Assembly: GCA_050260275.1 (NCBI GenBank) | Contig: JBLNBX010000279.1 | Coordinates: 1-7,446, forward strand | Length of the DNA stretch: 7,446 bases | Direction: 5' to 3' | Source: DATMXS01 sp050260275 | Lineage (GTDB): Bacteria; Acidobacteriota; Terriglobia; Bryobacterales; Bryobacteraceae | Made by a program: the position numbers and the translations under genes | In this document: piece after piece, positions 1 to 5,395 of the stretch | Numbering within the stretch: the stretch's first letter is position 1 | Layout: each line of letters opens with the position of its first letter | The notes under the pieces: model-generated | Told to the model about the DNA's origin: nothing | The model's database searches: none | The model's input: only the letters and a program-made list of their open reading frames with translations

Positions 1-502
1 GAACAAATGTCTCGAGGCCCCGACGAGGCAAAGCGCTTTCTGGCCGCGGCGACTGACCACCGCCTTGGCGCGCTGTTCGTAGTCGCGCTCACTCTCGGCC
101 TCCGAAAGGGCGAGGCTTCCGGCCTGAAACCGGAGGATATCGACCTCGACAACCGCGTGATCCACATCCGCCGGTCCCTTGCCTGGATAAAGCTTCCCAA
201 CAGAAGGAAGGCCACTGGATCGAGCGCGAGCCCAAGCGCGGGTCGAAACGTGACCTGCCGATGACGGAGGCTATCGGGCCCTGGTTCGCCACATCGCCAG
301 GAGGCAGGAGGAGGCGGCAACCACGAAAGGCTGGAAGGACTCCGGTTACCTGTTCACTAGCGTTACGGGAGCACCGCTACACGAGCGCCACGTCCCGCTC
401 TCCGTAACGAGGCAGGCGGTGAACCGCCTGGACGCGCTCTACACCGCAGAATCGGAGAAGCCCCAGGAAACTACGAATCGGAAACACACCAGCATCCAGT
501 AA
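1..502 (+). pseudogene. Tyrosine recombinase (phage-type integrase) remnant, frameshifted and C-terminally truncated
   Basis: Family function: site-specific strand exchange that inserts or excises a mobile element. The reading frame is open at the left edge, so the N-terminal part lies outside the window; the first visible ATG is at 7. Frame 1 encodes the start of the catalytic domain, including the box I arginine in LTLGLRKGEASGL and then EDIDLDNRVIHIRRSL. Around 200-213 the homology moves to frame 3 (HWIEREPKRGSKRDLPMTEA, the beta-hairpin lysine region). Around 273-281 it moves to frame 2 (LVRHIARRQEEA, then GYLFTSVTGAPLHERHV) and stops at TAA 500-502. Both changes are -1, as two single-base deletions would give. 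The final frame ends before the H-x-x-R box and the nucleophilic tyrosine, so even a repaired product would be inactive. A GC-rich inverted repeat (507-511 with 520-524) follows the stop. The family call is strong; sequencing error cannot be excluded for the shifts, but it would not explain the missing C-terminus. Confidence 0.8.
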
Positions 503-532
503 GACCGCCGCGGACAGCTGCGGCGCCCGCCG

Positions 533-808
533 CTACTGTCTTCTTCTTTGCGCATTCGATGCTAGCGTGGGCAGCAGATCGTGCACTTTGACCTCGTTCA
601 CCACGGAAGTGAAATCGGATGCCTCATCCTCCCCGCAGACTCGCTCTGCAACGGACTCGTAGATATCCTCCAACTGCTCTCGCGAGATGCCGTCCAAATC
701 CCGCCGCGCTTCCCGCAACGAGATCCCTTCCTCGCCGGCCAGCACGTGCGCGAACTTGGTTTTCAGTTTCTCGCGGAACGCAGTGCGCGACCACCGTTTC
801 GGTTTCAT
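533..808 (-). CDS. Small charged hypothetical protein (91 aa) next to integrase remnant
   Basis: I do not recognise the family. The product begins MKPKRWSRTAFREKLKTKF, is rich in charged residues and looks largely helical, with a basic N-terminus and an acidic middle (REQLEDIYESVAERV, then GEDEASD). It has no signal peptide or membrane segment, so it is probably cytoplasmic. It contains one Cys and no obvious zinc, helix-turn-helix or nuclease motif. The ATG at 806-808 is preceded by GGTGATC about 3-5 nt upstream, an acceptable ribosome binding site. Codons favour G/C in third position, and the composition is more protein-like than the overlapping plus-strand frames. It converges on the integrase remnant, with stops 30 bp apart, which suggests cargo or an accessory gene of the same decayed element. 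It could instead be a fragment of a longer lost gene. That the frame is a real gene is likely but unproven. Confidence 0.5.
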   Translation of the reverse strand: MKPKRWSRTAFREKLKTKFAHVLAGEEGISLREARRDLDGISREQLEDIYESVAERVCGEDEASDFTSVVNEVKVHDLLPTLASNAQRRRQ

Positions 809-810
809 AG

Positions 811-817
811 GATCACC
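811..817 (-). promoter_or_regulatory. Putative ribosome binding site for the 91-aa ORF
   Basis: On the minus strand GGTGATC ends 2 nt before the ATG at 806-808, and its GGTGA core has a spacing of about 5 nt. This supports that start codon, though the match to the anti-Shine-Dalgarno is partial. Confidence 0.35.
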
Positions 818-904
818 ATCGTACCTGGGAAGGATGCGACGAGGCCCGGCCGGGCGGCAGATTGGGACGCGCCAGTCTCTATCTGTCTTACTTGGATCCT
901 TCCT

Positions 905-927
905 ATAGACTGACCGATAGACTGACC
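905..927. repeat. Tandem direct repeat, two copies of an 11-bp unit with 12-bp period
   Basis: ATAGACTGACC occurs at 905-915 and again at 917-927, separated by a single G. A degenerate relative in the opposite orientation (CAGTCTCTAT) lies at 873-882. The repeats sit between the integrase remnant and the 3' end of the tRNA gene. That is where integrases and excisionases of tRNA-targeting elements bind arm-type direct repeats. The repeat is seen directly; the role as protein-binding sites is inferred. Confidence 0.6.
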
Positions 928-977
928 ACTCTCGGGGCTTGTTTTGGCGGGAGAATAATTTTTTGTTTTCTAAGGAA

Positions 978-1053
978 TGGAGCCACCCGCCGGGCTTGAA
1001 CCGGCGACCTGCTGATTACGAATCAGCCGCTCTACCAGCTGAGCTAGGGTGGC
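978..1053 (-). tRNA. tRNA-Thr (anticodon CGT)
   Basis: The minus strand folds into a complete 76-nt cloverleaf. The 7-bp acceptor GCCACCC/GGGTGGC is perfect. The D-arm is GCTC/GAGC. The anticodon stem GCTGA/TCAGC encloses loop TTCGTAA with anticodon CGT (plus positions 1018-1020). The variable loop is AGGTC, and the T-arm GCCGG-TTCAAGC-CCGGC is perfect. Discriminator T and the 3' CCA are encoded in the DNA (CCA at 978-980 on minus). It decodes ACG codons. G1-C72, C2-G71 and anticodon G35/U36 fit known bacterial threonine tRNA identity. The gene is intact, so any element integrated at its 3' end restored the tRNA sequence. It is transcribed towards the integrase remnant. No T-rich terminator is visible on its strand just downstream. 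Confidence 0.96.
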
Positions 1054-1070
1054 TCGGGGGTTCGTTCTTC

Positions 1071-1098
1071 ATTATGCCATAACCGCGCCACACAACAA
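1071..1098 (-). promoter_or_regulatory. Sigma70-type promoter of tRNA-Thr
   Basis: On the minus strand a -35 TTGTTG (1093-1098) and a -10 CATAAT (1071-1076, five of six consensus bases) are separated by 16 bp. A start about 7 nt after the -10 would give a short 5' leader of about 10 nt before the mature tRNA end at 1053. The position matches what a single-tRNA transcription unit needs. No experimental support. Confidence 0.5.
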
Positions 1099-1287
1099 CT
1101 GCCAGCGCGATTCAGTGCGCGGCAGGCGGCGCCGGGCAATACCCTCGCTGTGATGCCACAGGAGCGCCGCGCACCCGGGACGCGTCACCCCGAGCTGCGC
1201 CGCGCTCATGCAACCTCACGGTCTCGCGATCCGGGCGGGCCCTAACGCCATGTGCCGCCAACGGCCCGGCCGTGCGTGCTGCCGGTA

Positions 1288-1301
1288 CCAGGCATGCCTG
1301 G
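1288..1301. repeat. Perfect 14-bp palindrome
   Basis: CCAGGCATGCCTGG is its own reverse complement. It lies in the gap downstream of the binding-protein gene. It could be a protein-binding site or part of a structured 3' region. Nothing else in the sequence assigns it a role. Confidence 0.45.
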
Positions 1302-1323
1302 CGGGTCGGATTCGGGGCAGCCT

Positions 1324-1347
1324 CCCGCGGCAGCGCAACGCCGCGGG
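1324..1347 (-). terminator. GC-rich hairpin, possible 3' structure of the binding-protein transcript
   Basis: CCCGCGG (1324-1330) pairs with CCGCGGG (1341-1347) around a 10-nt loop, about 64 nt beyond the stop codon of the minus-strand lipoprotein gene. There is no T-tract after the stem, so it is not a classical intrinsic terminator. It could stabilise the 3' end or be coincidental in GC-rich DNA. Confidence 0.2.
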
Positions 1348-1410
1348 CGCTATCCTAACGAGCACGCCGCCACTCCAGCCGCCCGTCAACTTCCCTCCCC
1401 CAGCCGGCCG

Positions 1411-2361
1411 TCAATCCAGATACGGCTTCAGGTCAGGGAACAGCAGCTCGTGCACCTCCGGCTTCTCGAGGTCCGCTGGCCGGATCAGCGCCGCGCCGCT
1501 GTCAACCACCGCGGGAGGGGTCTCGCCGCGAAGCTTCAGCCCCACCGCACGTGTAGCCTCGTAGCCCATCTTGAACGGGTTCTGCACCACCAGCGAGTCG
1601 ATGTAGCCCGCCTTCAGGTCCGCCACGAGCTGCTCGGAGGCGTCGAAGGCCACCAGCGTCACATGCTTGGCGCCACGTGTCTTCAGCGCCTGCACGGCTC
1701 CGCTTGAGCTCGACTCGTTGTCAGCAAACAGGCCGGCCAGATCCGGGTGCGCCGTCAACATGTTCTCCGTAGCCGCCATCGCCTTCGCGCGGTCCGCCAT
1801 GCCGAACTGCAACCCGACTATCTGGATGCCCGGGTACAGCTTCTTGATCTCATCCTGAAAGCCCTGCTCGCGCTCCATCGTCGCCGCACTGCCCGGCATG
1901 AACCCGATGATCCCGACCTTTCCCTTGCCTCCCAGCGCCTCGCCGAGCCGCCGCGCCGCCATCCTTCCGCCCTCGGTATTGTTCGTGGCCACGAAGGAGA
2001 TGCGTTTGTCCGTGTCGATGTCGGAATCGAATATGGATACGGGAATCCCCACGCGCGCGGCGCGCTCCACCACGCCCACCAGCGCCTGACGGTCCACCGG
2101 AGCGAGCACTATGCCCGCAAGCCTCCGGTTCACCATCGATTCGACGATCTCGATCTGCCTGCTGGCGTCGATCTCCAGCGCCGGCGCGTTCCACTCCACC
2201 TCGAAACCGAATTCGCGCGCCGCCTTCACCGCGCCCGCGTGGACGGTCTGCCAGAAGATGTGGTTGGCGCCCTTCGGGACTACGCCCACGACGCGCCGTT
2301 CGGTCCGGCTGCAGCCCGTCGCGAACGCGCAGATCAGAATCACAGGAATCCAAAGCCGCAT
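1411..2361 (-). CDS. Periplasmic sugar-binding lipoprotein (type I substrate-binding protein, RbsB-like)
   Basis: Family role: binds a small ligand, typically a sugar, outside the inner membrane and delivers it to an ABC importer or a chemoreceptor. The 316-aa product has a short signal peptide MRLWIPVILICAFATGC with a lipobox ending at Cys17, so it should be membrane-anchored. After it comes the two-lobed Peripla_BP_4 fold. Lobe 1 starts VVGVVPKGANHIFWQTVHAG (about 24-43), with LAGIVLAPVD (81-90) and the ligand-facing FDSDIDTD (111-118). Lobe 2 contains FADNESSSSGAVQAL (212-226), VAFDAS (237-242) and VVQNPFKMGYEA (258-269). I chose ATG 2361 because the signal peptide begins there; an in-frame GTG at 2400 would add 13 unsupported residues. 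No Shine-Dalgarno precedes the ATG, and a TAGAAT lies 8 nt upstream, so translation may be leaderless. No permease or ATPase gene is in the window. The gene is divergent from a chemoreceptor. The ligand cannot be told from sequence. Confidence 0.88.
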   Translation of the reverse strand: MRLWIPVILICAFATGCSRTERRVVGVVPKGANHIFWQTVHAGAVKAAREFGFEVEWNAPALEIDASRQIEIVESMVNRRLAGIVLAPVDRQALVGVVERAARVGIPVSIFDSDIDTDKRISFVATNNTEGGRMAARRLGEALGGKGKVGIIGFMPGSAATMEREQGFQDEIKKLYPGIQIVGLQFGMADRAKAMAATENMLTAHPDLAGLFADNESSSSGAVQALKTRGAKHVTLVAFDASEQLVADLKAGYIDSLVVQNPFKMGYEATRAVGLKLRGETPPAVVDSGAALIRPADLEKPEVHELLFPDLKPYLD

Positions 2362-2369
2362 TGAGGACG

Positions 2370-2375
2370 ATTCTA
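2370..2375 (-). promoter_or_regulatory. Putative -10 element for the binding-protein gene
   Basis: TAGAAT on the minus strand (five of six consensus bases) ends 8 nt before the ATG at 2361. Transcription would start at or within a nucleotide or two of the start codon, giving a leaderless mRNA. A convincing -35 is not visible at 16-18 bp. A 7-A tract on the plus strand (about 2412-2418) lies further upstream. Confidence 0.3.
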
Positions 2376-2499
2376 GCGCGCCTGGCGTCCGTATCCGCAC
2401 GCTGTGCCGGAGAAAAAAACCTTACCCAACCGCCGCCGTGAGCCGCCGGCGGGCCGCCATGCGCGCGGCGCAAGATCACGCGTCAAAACCGCTCACGTT

Positions 2500-2516
2500 T
2501 CGGCACCCCGTGCCGA
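2500..2516. repeat. 7-bp inverted repeat in the divergent intergenic region
   Basis: TCGGCAC and GTGCCGA flank a 3-nt CCC, forming a perfect short hairpin or operator-like dyad. It lies between the divergent binding-protein and chemoreceptor genes, about 70-85 bp before the chemoreceptor start. No T-tract follows on either strand, which argues against a terminator. A regulator binding here could control both genes, but this is speculative. Confidence 0.4.
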
Positions 2517-2584
2517 TATCGAAAACAGGGAGACCGGCAAGCCCGCTCATGGCTCCGGGCCGGAAACGCATGGTGTCGAACAGT

Positions 2585-4084
2585 ATGACTATCGGCAGAA
2601 AGCTAATGATCGGCTGCGGCGTGATCATCACGCTCGCCGTAGGAGTAGGGGCCTCATCTTTCTTTGGCATCCGCCTACTCGAAGGGGACCTCACTTATCT
2701 GGTGGAAAAAGCCGCCAGGCGGGACGTGCTGGCCGGCGAGATACGCACTTCCGCGGCGGAGATGGCCTCGCTCGAACGCGCCATCCTGATCCGCGGCATG
2801 CTCCAGAACGAACAGCTCATCTCGCGCCACAAGTCCGAGTTCGAGGCCGTGGTCAAGCAGATGGAGGATCGCTTGCGCGAGATGACGTCGCTCGCCGACA
2901 CCGCCGAAGCGCAGGCCCAGATACACAAGATCTGGCAGGACGTCGCGCAGGCGAAATCCGCCCACTACCGCCTGACCGGGGCGCTCGCCGCCCAGCGCGC
3001 CGACCTCGCGATCCAGCTCTACGACGAAGCAATCACGCCGCTTGCGGCCCGTGTCGGCGATGGGGCTGCGCGATTCATGCAGTCGAACGCGGCGCTGGCG
3101 GAAGAGGCCCGCAGCGCCACGCGCACCCGGTCTAACTTCCTGAAGTGGATGGAGTTGATTCTGCTGGTTGTCTGCGCAGTCGCCGGCACGATCGTCGCCC
3201 TCGCCGTGCGCCGGACCAGCCTCGATCTTCAGGAAATCGCCGAGGAGATTGACACGCGCGCCGGCCAGGTGGCCTCCGCCGCCGCGCAGGTCTACCAGGC
3301 CAGCCAGACGCTGGCCGAAGGCGCGGCGAGCCAGGCCGCGATGCTCCGGACCACCGCCGCGTCCGCCGAAGAGGCCGCTTCGATGGCCAGCCGCAATCGC
3401 GACAGCGCCGTCTCTGCCTCGTCGCTGGCAGCGCGCGCGGGAGAAAAGGTCAACGAGGCCAACGCCAGCATCGACGAGATGGTGCGCTCGATGTCCGAGA
3501 TCAGCTCCGCAAGCAACCAGATCTCGCGGATCAACAAGATCATCGACGAGATCGCGTTCCAGACGAACATCCTGGCGCTGAACGCCGCGGTCGAGGCGGC
3601 GCGCGCCGGCTCCGCGGGCATGGGCTTCGCCGTCGTGGCTGACGAGGTGCGCAGCCTCGCCCAGCGCTCGGCCGAAGCCGCCCGCGACACCACCGGGCTC
3701 ATCGAGGACTCCATAGCCAAGACCGGCGAGGGCCGCGCGCGCCTGGACCAGGTGACAGGCGCAATACGGCAGATCACCGAGACCTCGAAGCAGATCTCCG
3801 TGCTGGTCGAGGAGGTCAGGGTCGGAAGCGAGGAGCAGACCAGCGGCTTCGAGCAGATCTCGAAGGCCATCGCGCAGATGGAGCGCGTGACGCAGGACAG
3901 CGCGGCCAGCGCGCAGCAGAGCGCCTCGCTCGGGCGGGAAATGTCCGCCCACGCCGAGGGGTTGACGGGCATCACGAAACGGCTTCACGCGCTGGTGGGC
4001 GGGAGCGGCGCGGCCCTGGAGCGCCGCAAAGCGCCGCAGACGCCTGGCCAGCGCGAGGAAAAATCGCGGCGCCGTGAGGCATGA
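2585..4084 (+). CDS. Methyl-accepting chemotaxis protein (transmembrane chemoreceptor)
   Basis: Inner-membrane receptor that senses ligand in the periplasm and controls the CheA kinase through CheW. From ATG 2585 (499 aa) there is TM1 at about 8-28 (MIGCGVIITLAVGVGASSFF), a helical periplasmic domain of about 160 residues resembling the four-helix-bundle type, TM2 at about 188-208, then a long cytoplasmic coiled coil. The signalling tip DEIAFQTNILALNAAVEAAR (321-340), followed by GFAVVADEVRSLAQRSA, is canonical for the MCPsignal domain and fixes the family. TM2 passes almost directly into the coiled coil (TSLDLQEIAEEIDTRAGQVA), leaving little room for a normal HAMP domain of about 50 aa. The C-terminus (REEKSRRREA) has no NWETF-type CheR tether. 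The start is uncertain: MTIGRKL is the typical MCP beginning, but in-frame ATGs at 2549 and 2570 exist and none has a good Shine-Dalgarno. It is divergent from the sugar-binding lipoprotein gene; no other che gene is visible. Confidence 0.93.
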   Translation: MTIGRKLMIGCGVIITLAVGVGASSFFGIRLLEGDLTYLVEKAARRDVLAGEIRTSAAEMASLERAILIRGMLQNEQLISRHKSEFEAVVKQMEDRLREMTSLADTAEAQAQIHKIWQDVAQAKSAHYRLTGALAAQRADLAIQLYDEAITPLAARVGDGAARFMQSNAALAEEARSATRTRSNFLKWMELILLVVCAVAGTIVALAVRRTSLDLQEIAEEIDTRAGQVASAAAQVYQASQTLAEGAASQAAMLRTTAASAEEAASMASRNRDSAVSASSLAARAGEKVNEANASIDEMVRSMSEISSASNQISRINKIIDEIAFQTNILALNAAVEAARAGSAGMGFAVVADEVRSLAQRSAEAARDTTGLIEDSIAKTGEGRARLDQVTGAIRQITETSKQISVLVEEVRVGSEEQTSGFEQISKAIAQMERVTQDSAASAQQSASLGREMSAHAEGLTGITKRLHALVGGSGAALERRKAPQTPGQREEKSRRREA

Positions 4085-4119
4085 GGCTCGCTTTCCCACG
4101 CCGCGCCGCATGAGCAACC

Positions 4120-4124
4120 AAGGA
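4120..4124 (+). promoter_or_regulatory. Ribosome binding site of the TonB_C protein gene
   Basis: AAGGA lies 8 nt before the ATG at 4133, a good core and spacing. It favours this start over the in-frame ATG at 4181, which has no such site. Confidence 0.55.
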
Positions 4125-4132
4125 CACACGAC

Positions 4133-4543
4133 ATGACAAAGAACAACAACGAACACCTCACAAAATTCAGGCCCGCGCGGATGCGGTTTCTCCCGGCGGC
4201 CATCCGGTTAGTCCTCATTCTCGGGGTCGTAGCATTCCTTACGCCGCTGGCAGCCCAGGAGCCGATCCACGTGGACGAAGCCGAGGCTATGCAGGCTGTT
4301 GTTAGCAAGACGCAGCCGCAGTTCCCGCCGGTGGCGAGGCAGTTGAAGCTCTCCGGCAAAGCGGTTGTGGAAGCCACGGTGGACGAAGCCGGCTCCGTCA
4401 CGGACGTGAAGCCGGTTTCGGGAAACCCGCTCTTCACGGCAGCGGCATCGGACGCGGTGAAGAAATGGAAGTTCAAGCCGTTCACCTCGGGAGGCAAACC
4501 GGTCCGGGCGATCGCGAAGCTCAGCTTCGTCTTCACCCAGTGA
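4133..4543 (+). CDS. Small exported TonB C-terminal-domain protein
   Basis: The 136-aa product has a basic N-terminus, a hydrophobic segment at about 21-40 (signal peptide or membrane anchor, with possible cleavage after LAAQ at 39-42) and a C-terminal TonB_C fold at about 55-136. The domain signature is clear: QPQFPPVARQLKLSGKAVVE, then VDEAGSVTDVKPVSGNPLF, AVKKWKFKPF and a last strand AKLSFVFTQ. In TonB this domain contacts the TonB box of outer-membrane receptors. Here the long Pro-rich spacer that lets TonB cross the periplasm is absent, so classical energy transduction is doubtful. Small signal peptide plus TonB_C proteins are common in Acidobacteriota and their job is unclear. It lies 48 bp after the chemoreceptor stop on the same strand and may be co-transcribed, but there is no sequence sign of a functional link. 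Confidence 0.85.
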   Translation: MTKNNNEHLTKFRPARMRFLPAAIRLVLILGVVAFLTPLAAQEPIHVDEAEAMQAVVSKTQPQFPPVARQLKLSGKAVVEATVDEAGSVTDVKPVSGNPLFTAAASDAVKKWKFKPFTSGGKPVRAIAKLSFVFTQ

Positions 4544-4569
4544 GCCGCGGGGCGCCGCAGCGTCCCCAC

Positions 4570-4598
4570 GTGACGGGCATTCGGGACGTGGCTATCCT
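4570..4598 (+). promoter_or_regulatory. Putative promoter giving a leaderless mutM mRNA
   Basis: GTGACG (4570-4575) and TATCCT (4593-4598) each match four of six sigma70 consensus bases and are 17 bp apart. The -10 ends 8 nt before the GTG start at 4607, so the transcript would begin at or next to the start codon. The element overlaps an inverted repeat, CCACGT (4566-4571) with ACGTGG (4586-4591). Confidence 0.3.
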
Positions 4599-4606
4599 TG
4601 TAATCT

Positions 4607-5395
4607 GTGCCCGAACTGCCTGAGGTGGAAACCGTATACCGGACGCTTGCTCCGCGTCTGGCCGGCCGCGTGATCCGCGAAGCCCGGTTCGCGTCGCCAC
4701 TCGTGATGCGCGATGATCCCGACCGCGCCGCGGCTGCGCTGCGCGGCCGCGCTATTGAGGGTTTGCGCCGTCACGGCAAGTTCCTGATCCTTGACCTCAG
4801 CGGCGGGCTCGCCATCTCGATTCATCTCGGGATGACCGGCCGCCTCTTGTGGAACGGCGCAGACGGACCGTACACGCGCGCCGTCTTCGAACTCGATCGC
4901 GGCCGCCTGGTCTACGACGACATCCGCCAGTTCGGCCGTATCGAGCTCGGTGCGCCGCGCGCCGCAAAGCTCGGGCCGGACGCGCTTTCGCTCACGGAAA
5001 ACGAGTTCGTCAGCAGGCTCGCGGTGCGCCGCGGGCGCATCAAACCGCTGCTGCTCAACCAGGCGTTCCTCAGCGGCCTGGGCAACATCTACGCCGACGA
5101 GGCCCTGTTCCGCGCCCGCATCCACCCGCTGGCGCCGGCGGAGAAGATAGGCCCGGAACGGGCGCGCCGCTTGTGGCGGGCTATCAGCGAGGTCTTGAGC
5201 GAGGCCGTGGCCAGCGGCGGCTCGTCGATCTCCGATTACGTTGACGCCGAAGGGCGCCAGGGCAGCTTCCAGCTACGGCATCGCGTGTACGGCAAAGAGG
5301 GCGAAAAGTGCGTCGTCTGCGGCGCGCGCATCCGGAGGATCGTAGTCGGCCAGCGCGGCACCCACTACTGCCCGCGGTGCCAGCGCTCCGTTTGA
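4607..5395 (+). CDS. mutM: Formamidopyrimidine-DNA glycosylase (Fpg/MutM)
   Basis: Base-excision repair enzyme that removes 8-oxoguanine and formamidopyrimidines and cuts the abasic site. The 262-aa length is normal. The N-terminus MPELPEVETV places the nucleophile Pro2 and catalytic Glu3 correctly, which fixes the GTG at 4607 as the start because Pro2 must be the first residue after Met removal. Other landmarks are Lys58 in RRHGKFLIL, HLGMTGRL (73-80), DDIRQFG (104-110), the helix-two-turn-helix with LSGLGNIYADEALF (155-168), and DYVDAEGRQGSFQLRHRVYG (210-229). A C-terminal zinc finger C-X2-C-X16-C-X2-C uses Cys235, 238, 255 and 258. All key residues are present, so it should be active. No Shine-Dalgarno precedes the GTG. 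The 3' end overlaps the 3' end of folP on the other strand by 31 bp. Confidence 0.97.
   Translation: MPELPEVETVYRTLAPRLAGRVIREARFASPLVMRDDPDRAAAALRGRAIEGLRRHGKFLILDLSGGLAISIHLGMTGRLLWNGADGPYTRAVFELDRGRLVYDDIRQFGRIELGAPRAAKLGPDALSLTENEFVSRLAVRRGRIKPLLLNQAFLSGLGNIYADEALFRARIHPLAPAEKIGPERARRLWRAISEVLSEAVASGGSSISDYVDAEGRQGSFQLRHRVYGKEGEKCVVCGARIRRIVVGQRGTHYCPRCQRSV

Larger units (their letters stand above)
1054..1410. other. Intergenic gap without a convincing gene
   Basis: These 357 bp hold the tRNA promoter at the left end and several GC-rich inverted repeats: a bulged hairpin at 1100-1124 (TGCC-A-GCGC with GCGCGGCA), a perfect 14-bp palindrome at 1288-1301 and a 7-bp stem at 1324-1347. Open frames crossing it run into the antisense of the binding-protein gene and have arginine/proline-rich, protein-unlike composition. 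I see no RNA gene here. Confidence 0.5.

Noticed and set aside
581..913. Plus-strand frame of 110 codons opposite the 91-aa ORF
   Set aside because: No ribosome binding site, and its composition is less protein-like than the minus-strand frame; its 3' part runs through the direct repeat.
949..976. T-rich tract as a terminator
   Set aside because: The T-run is on the plus strand, with no stable stem before it and no plus-strand gene ending nearby; for the minus-strand tRNA it is the wrong polarity.
1351..1356. TATCCT on the plus strand resembling the mutM -10
   Set aside because: No gene on the plus strand starts downstream and there is no -35; probably chance.
1208..1707. Overlapping plus-strand open frames across the intergenic gap and the 3' end of the lipoprotein gene
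   Set aside because: The products are Arg/Pro/Ser-rich, have no ribosome binding site, and overlap a well-supported gene on the other strand.
2111..2584. In-frame extension of the chemoreceptor up to 2111
   Set aside because: It would run through the antisense of the lipoprotein gene and its upstream region, and it would put about 158 unlikely residues before a normal MCP N-terminus.
2675..4156. A very long minus-strand open frame (about 490 codons) antisense to the chemoreceptor
   Set aside because: It mirrors a GC-rich gene whose sense product has unmistakable MCP motifs. The antisense product is rich in Gly, Arg, Asp and His, with no recognisable domain.
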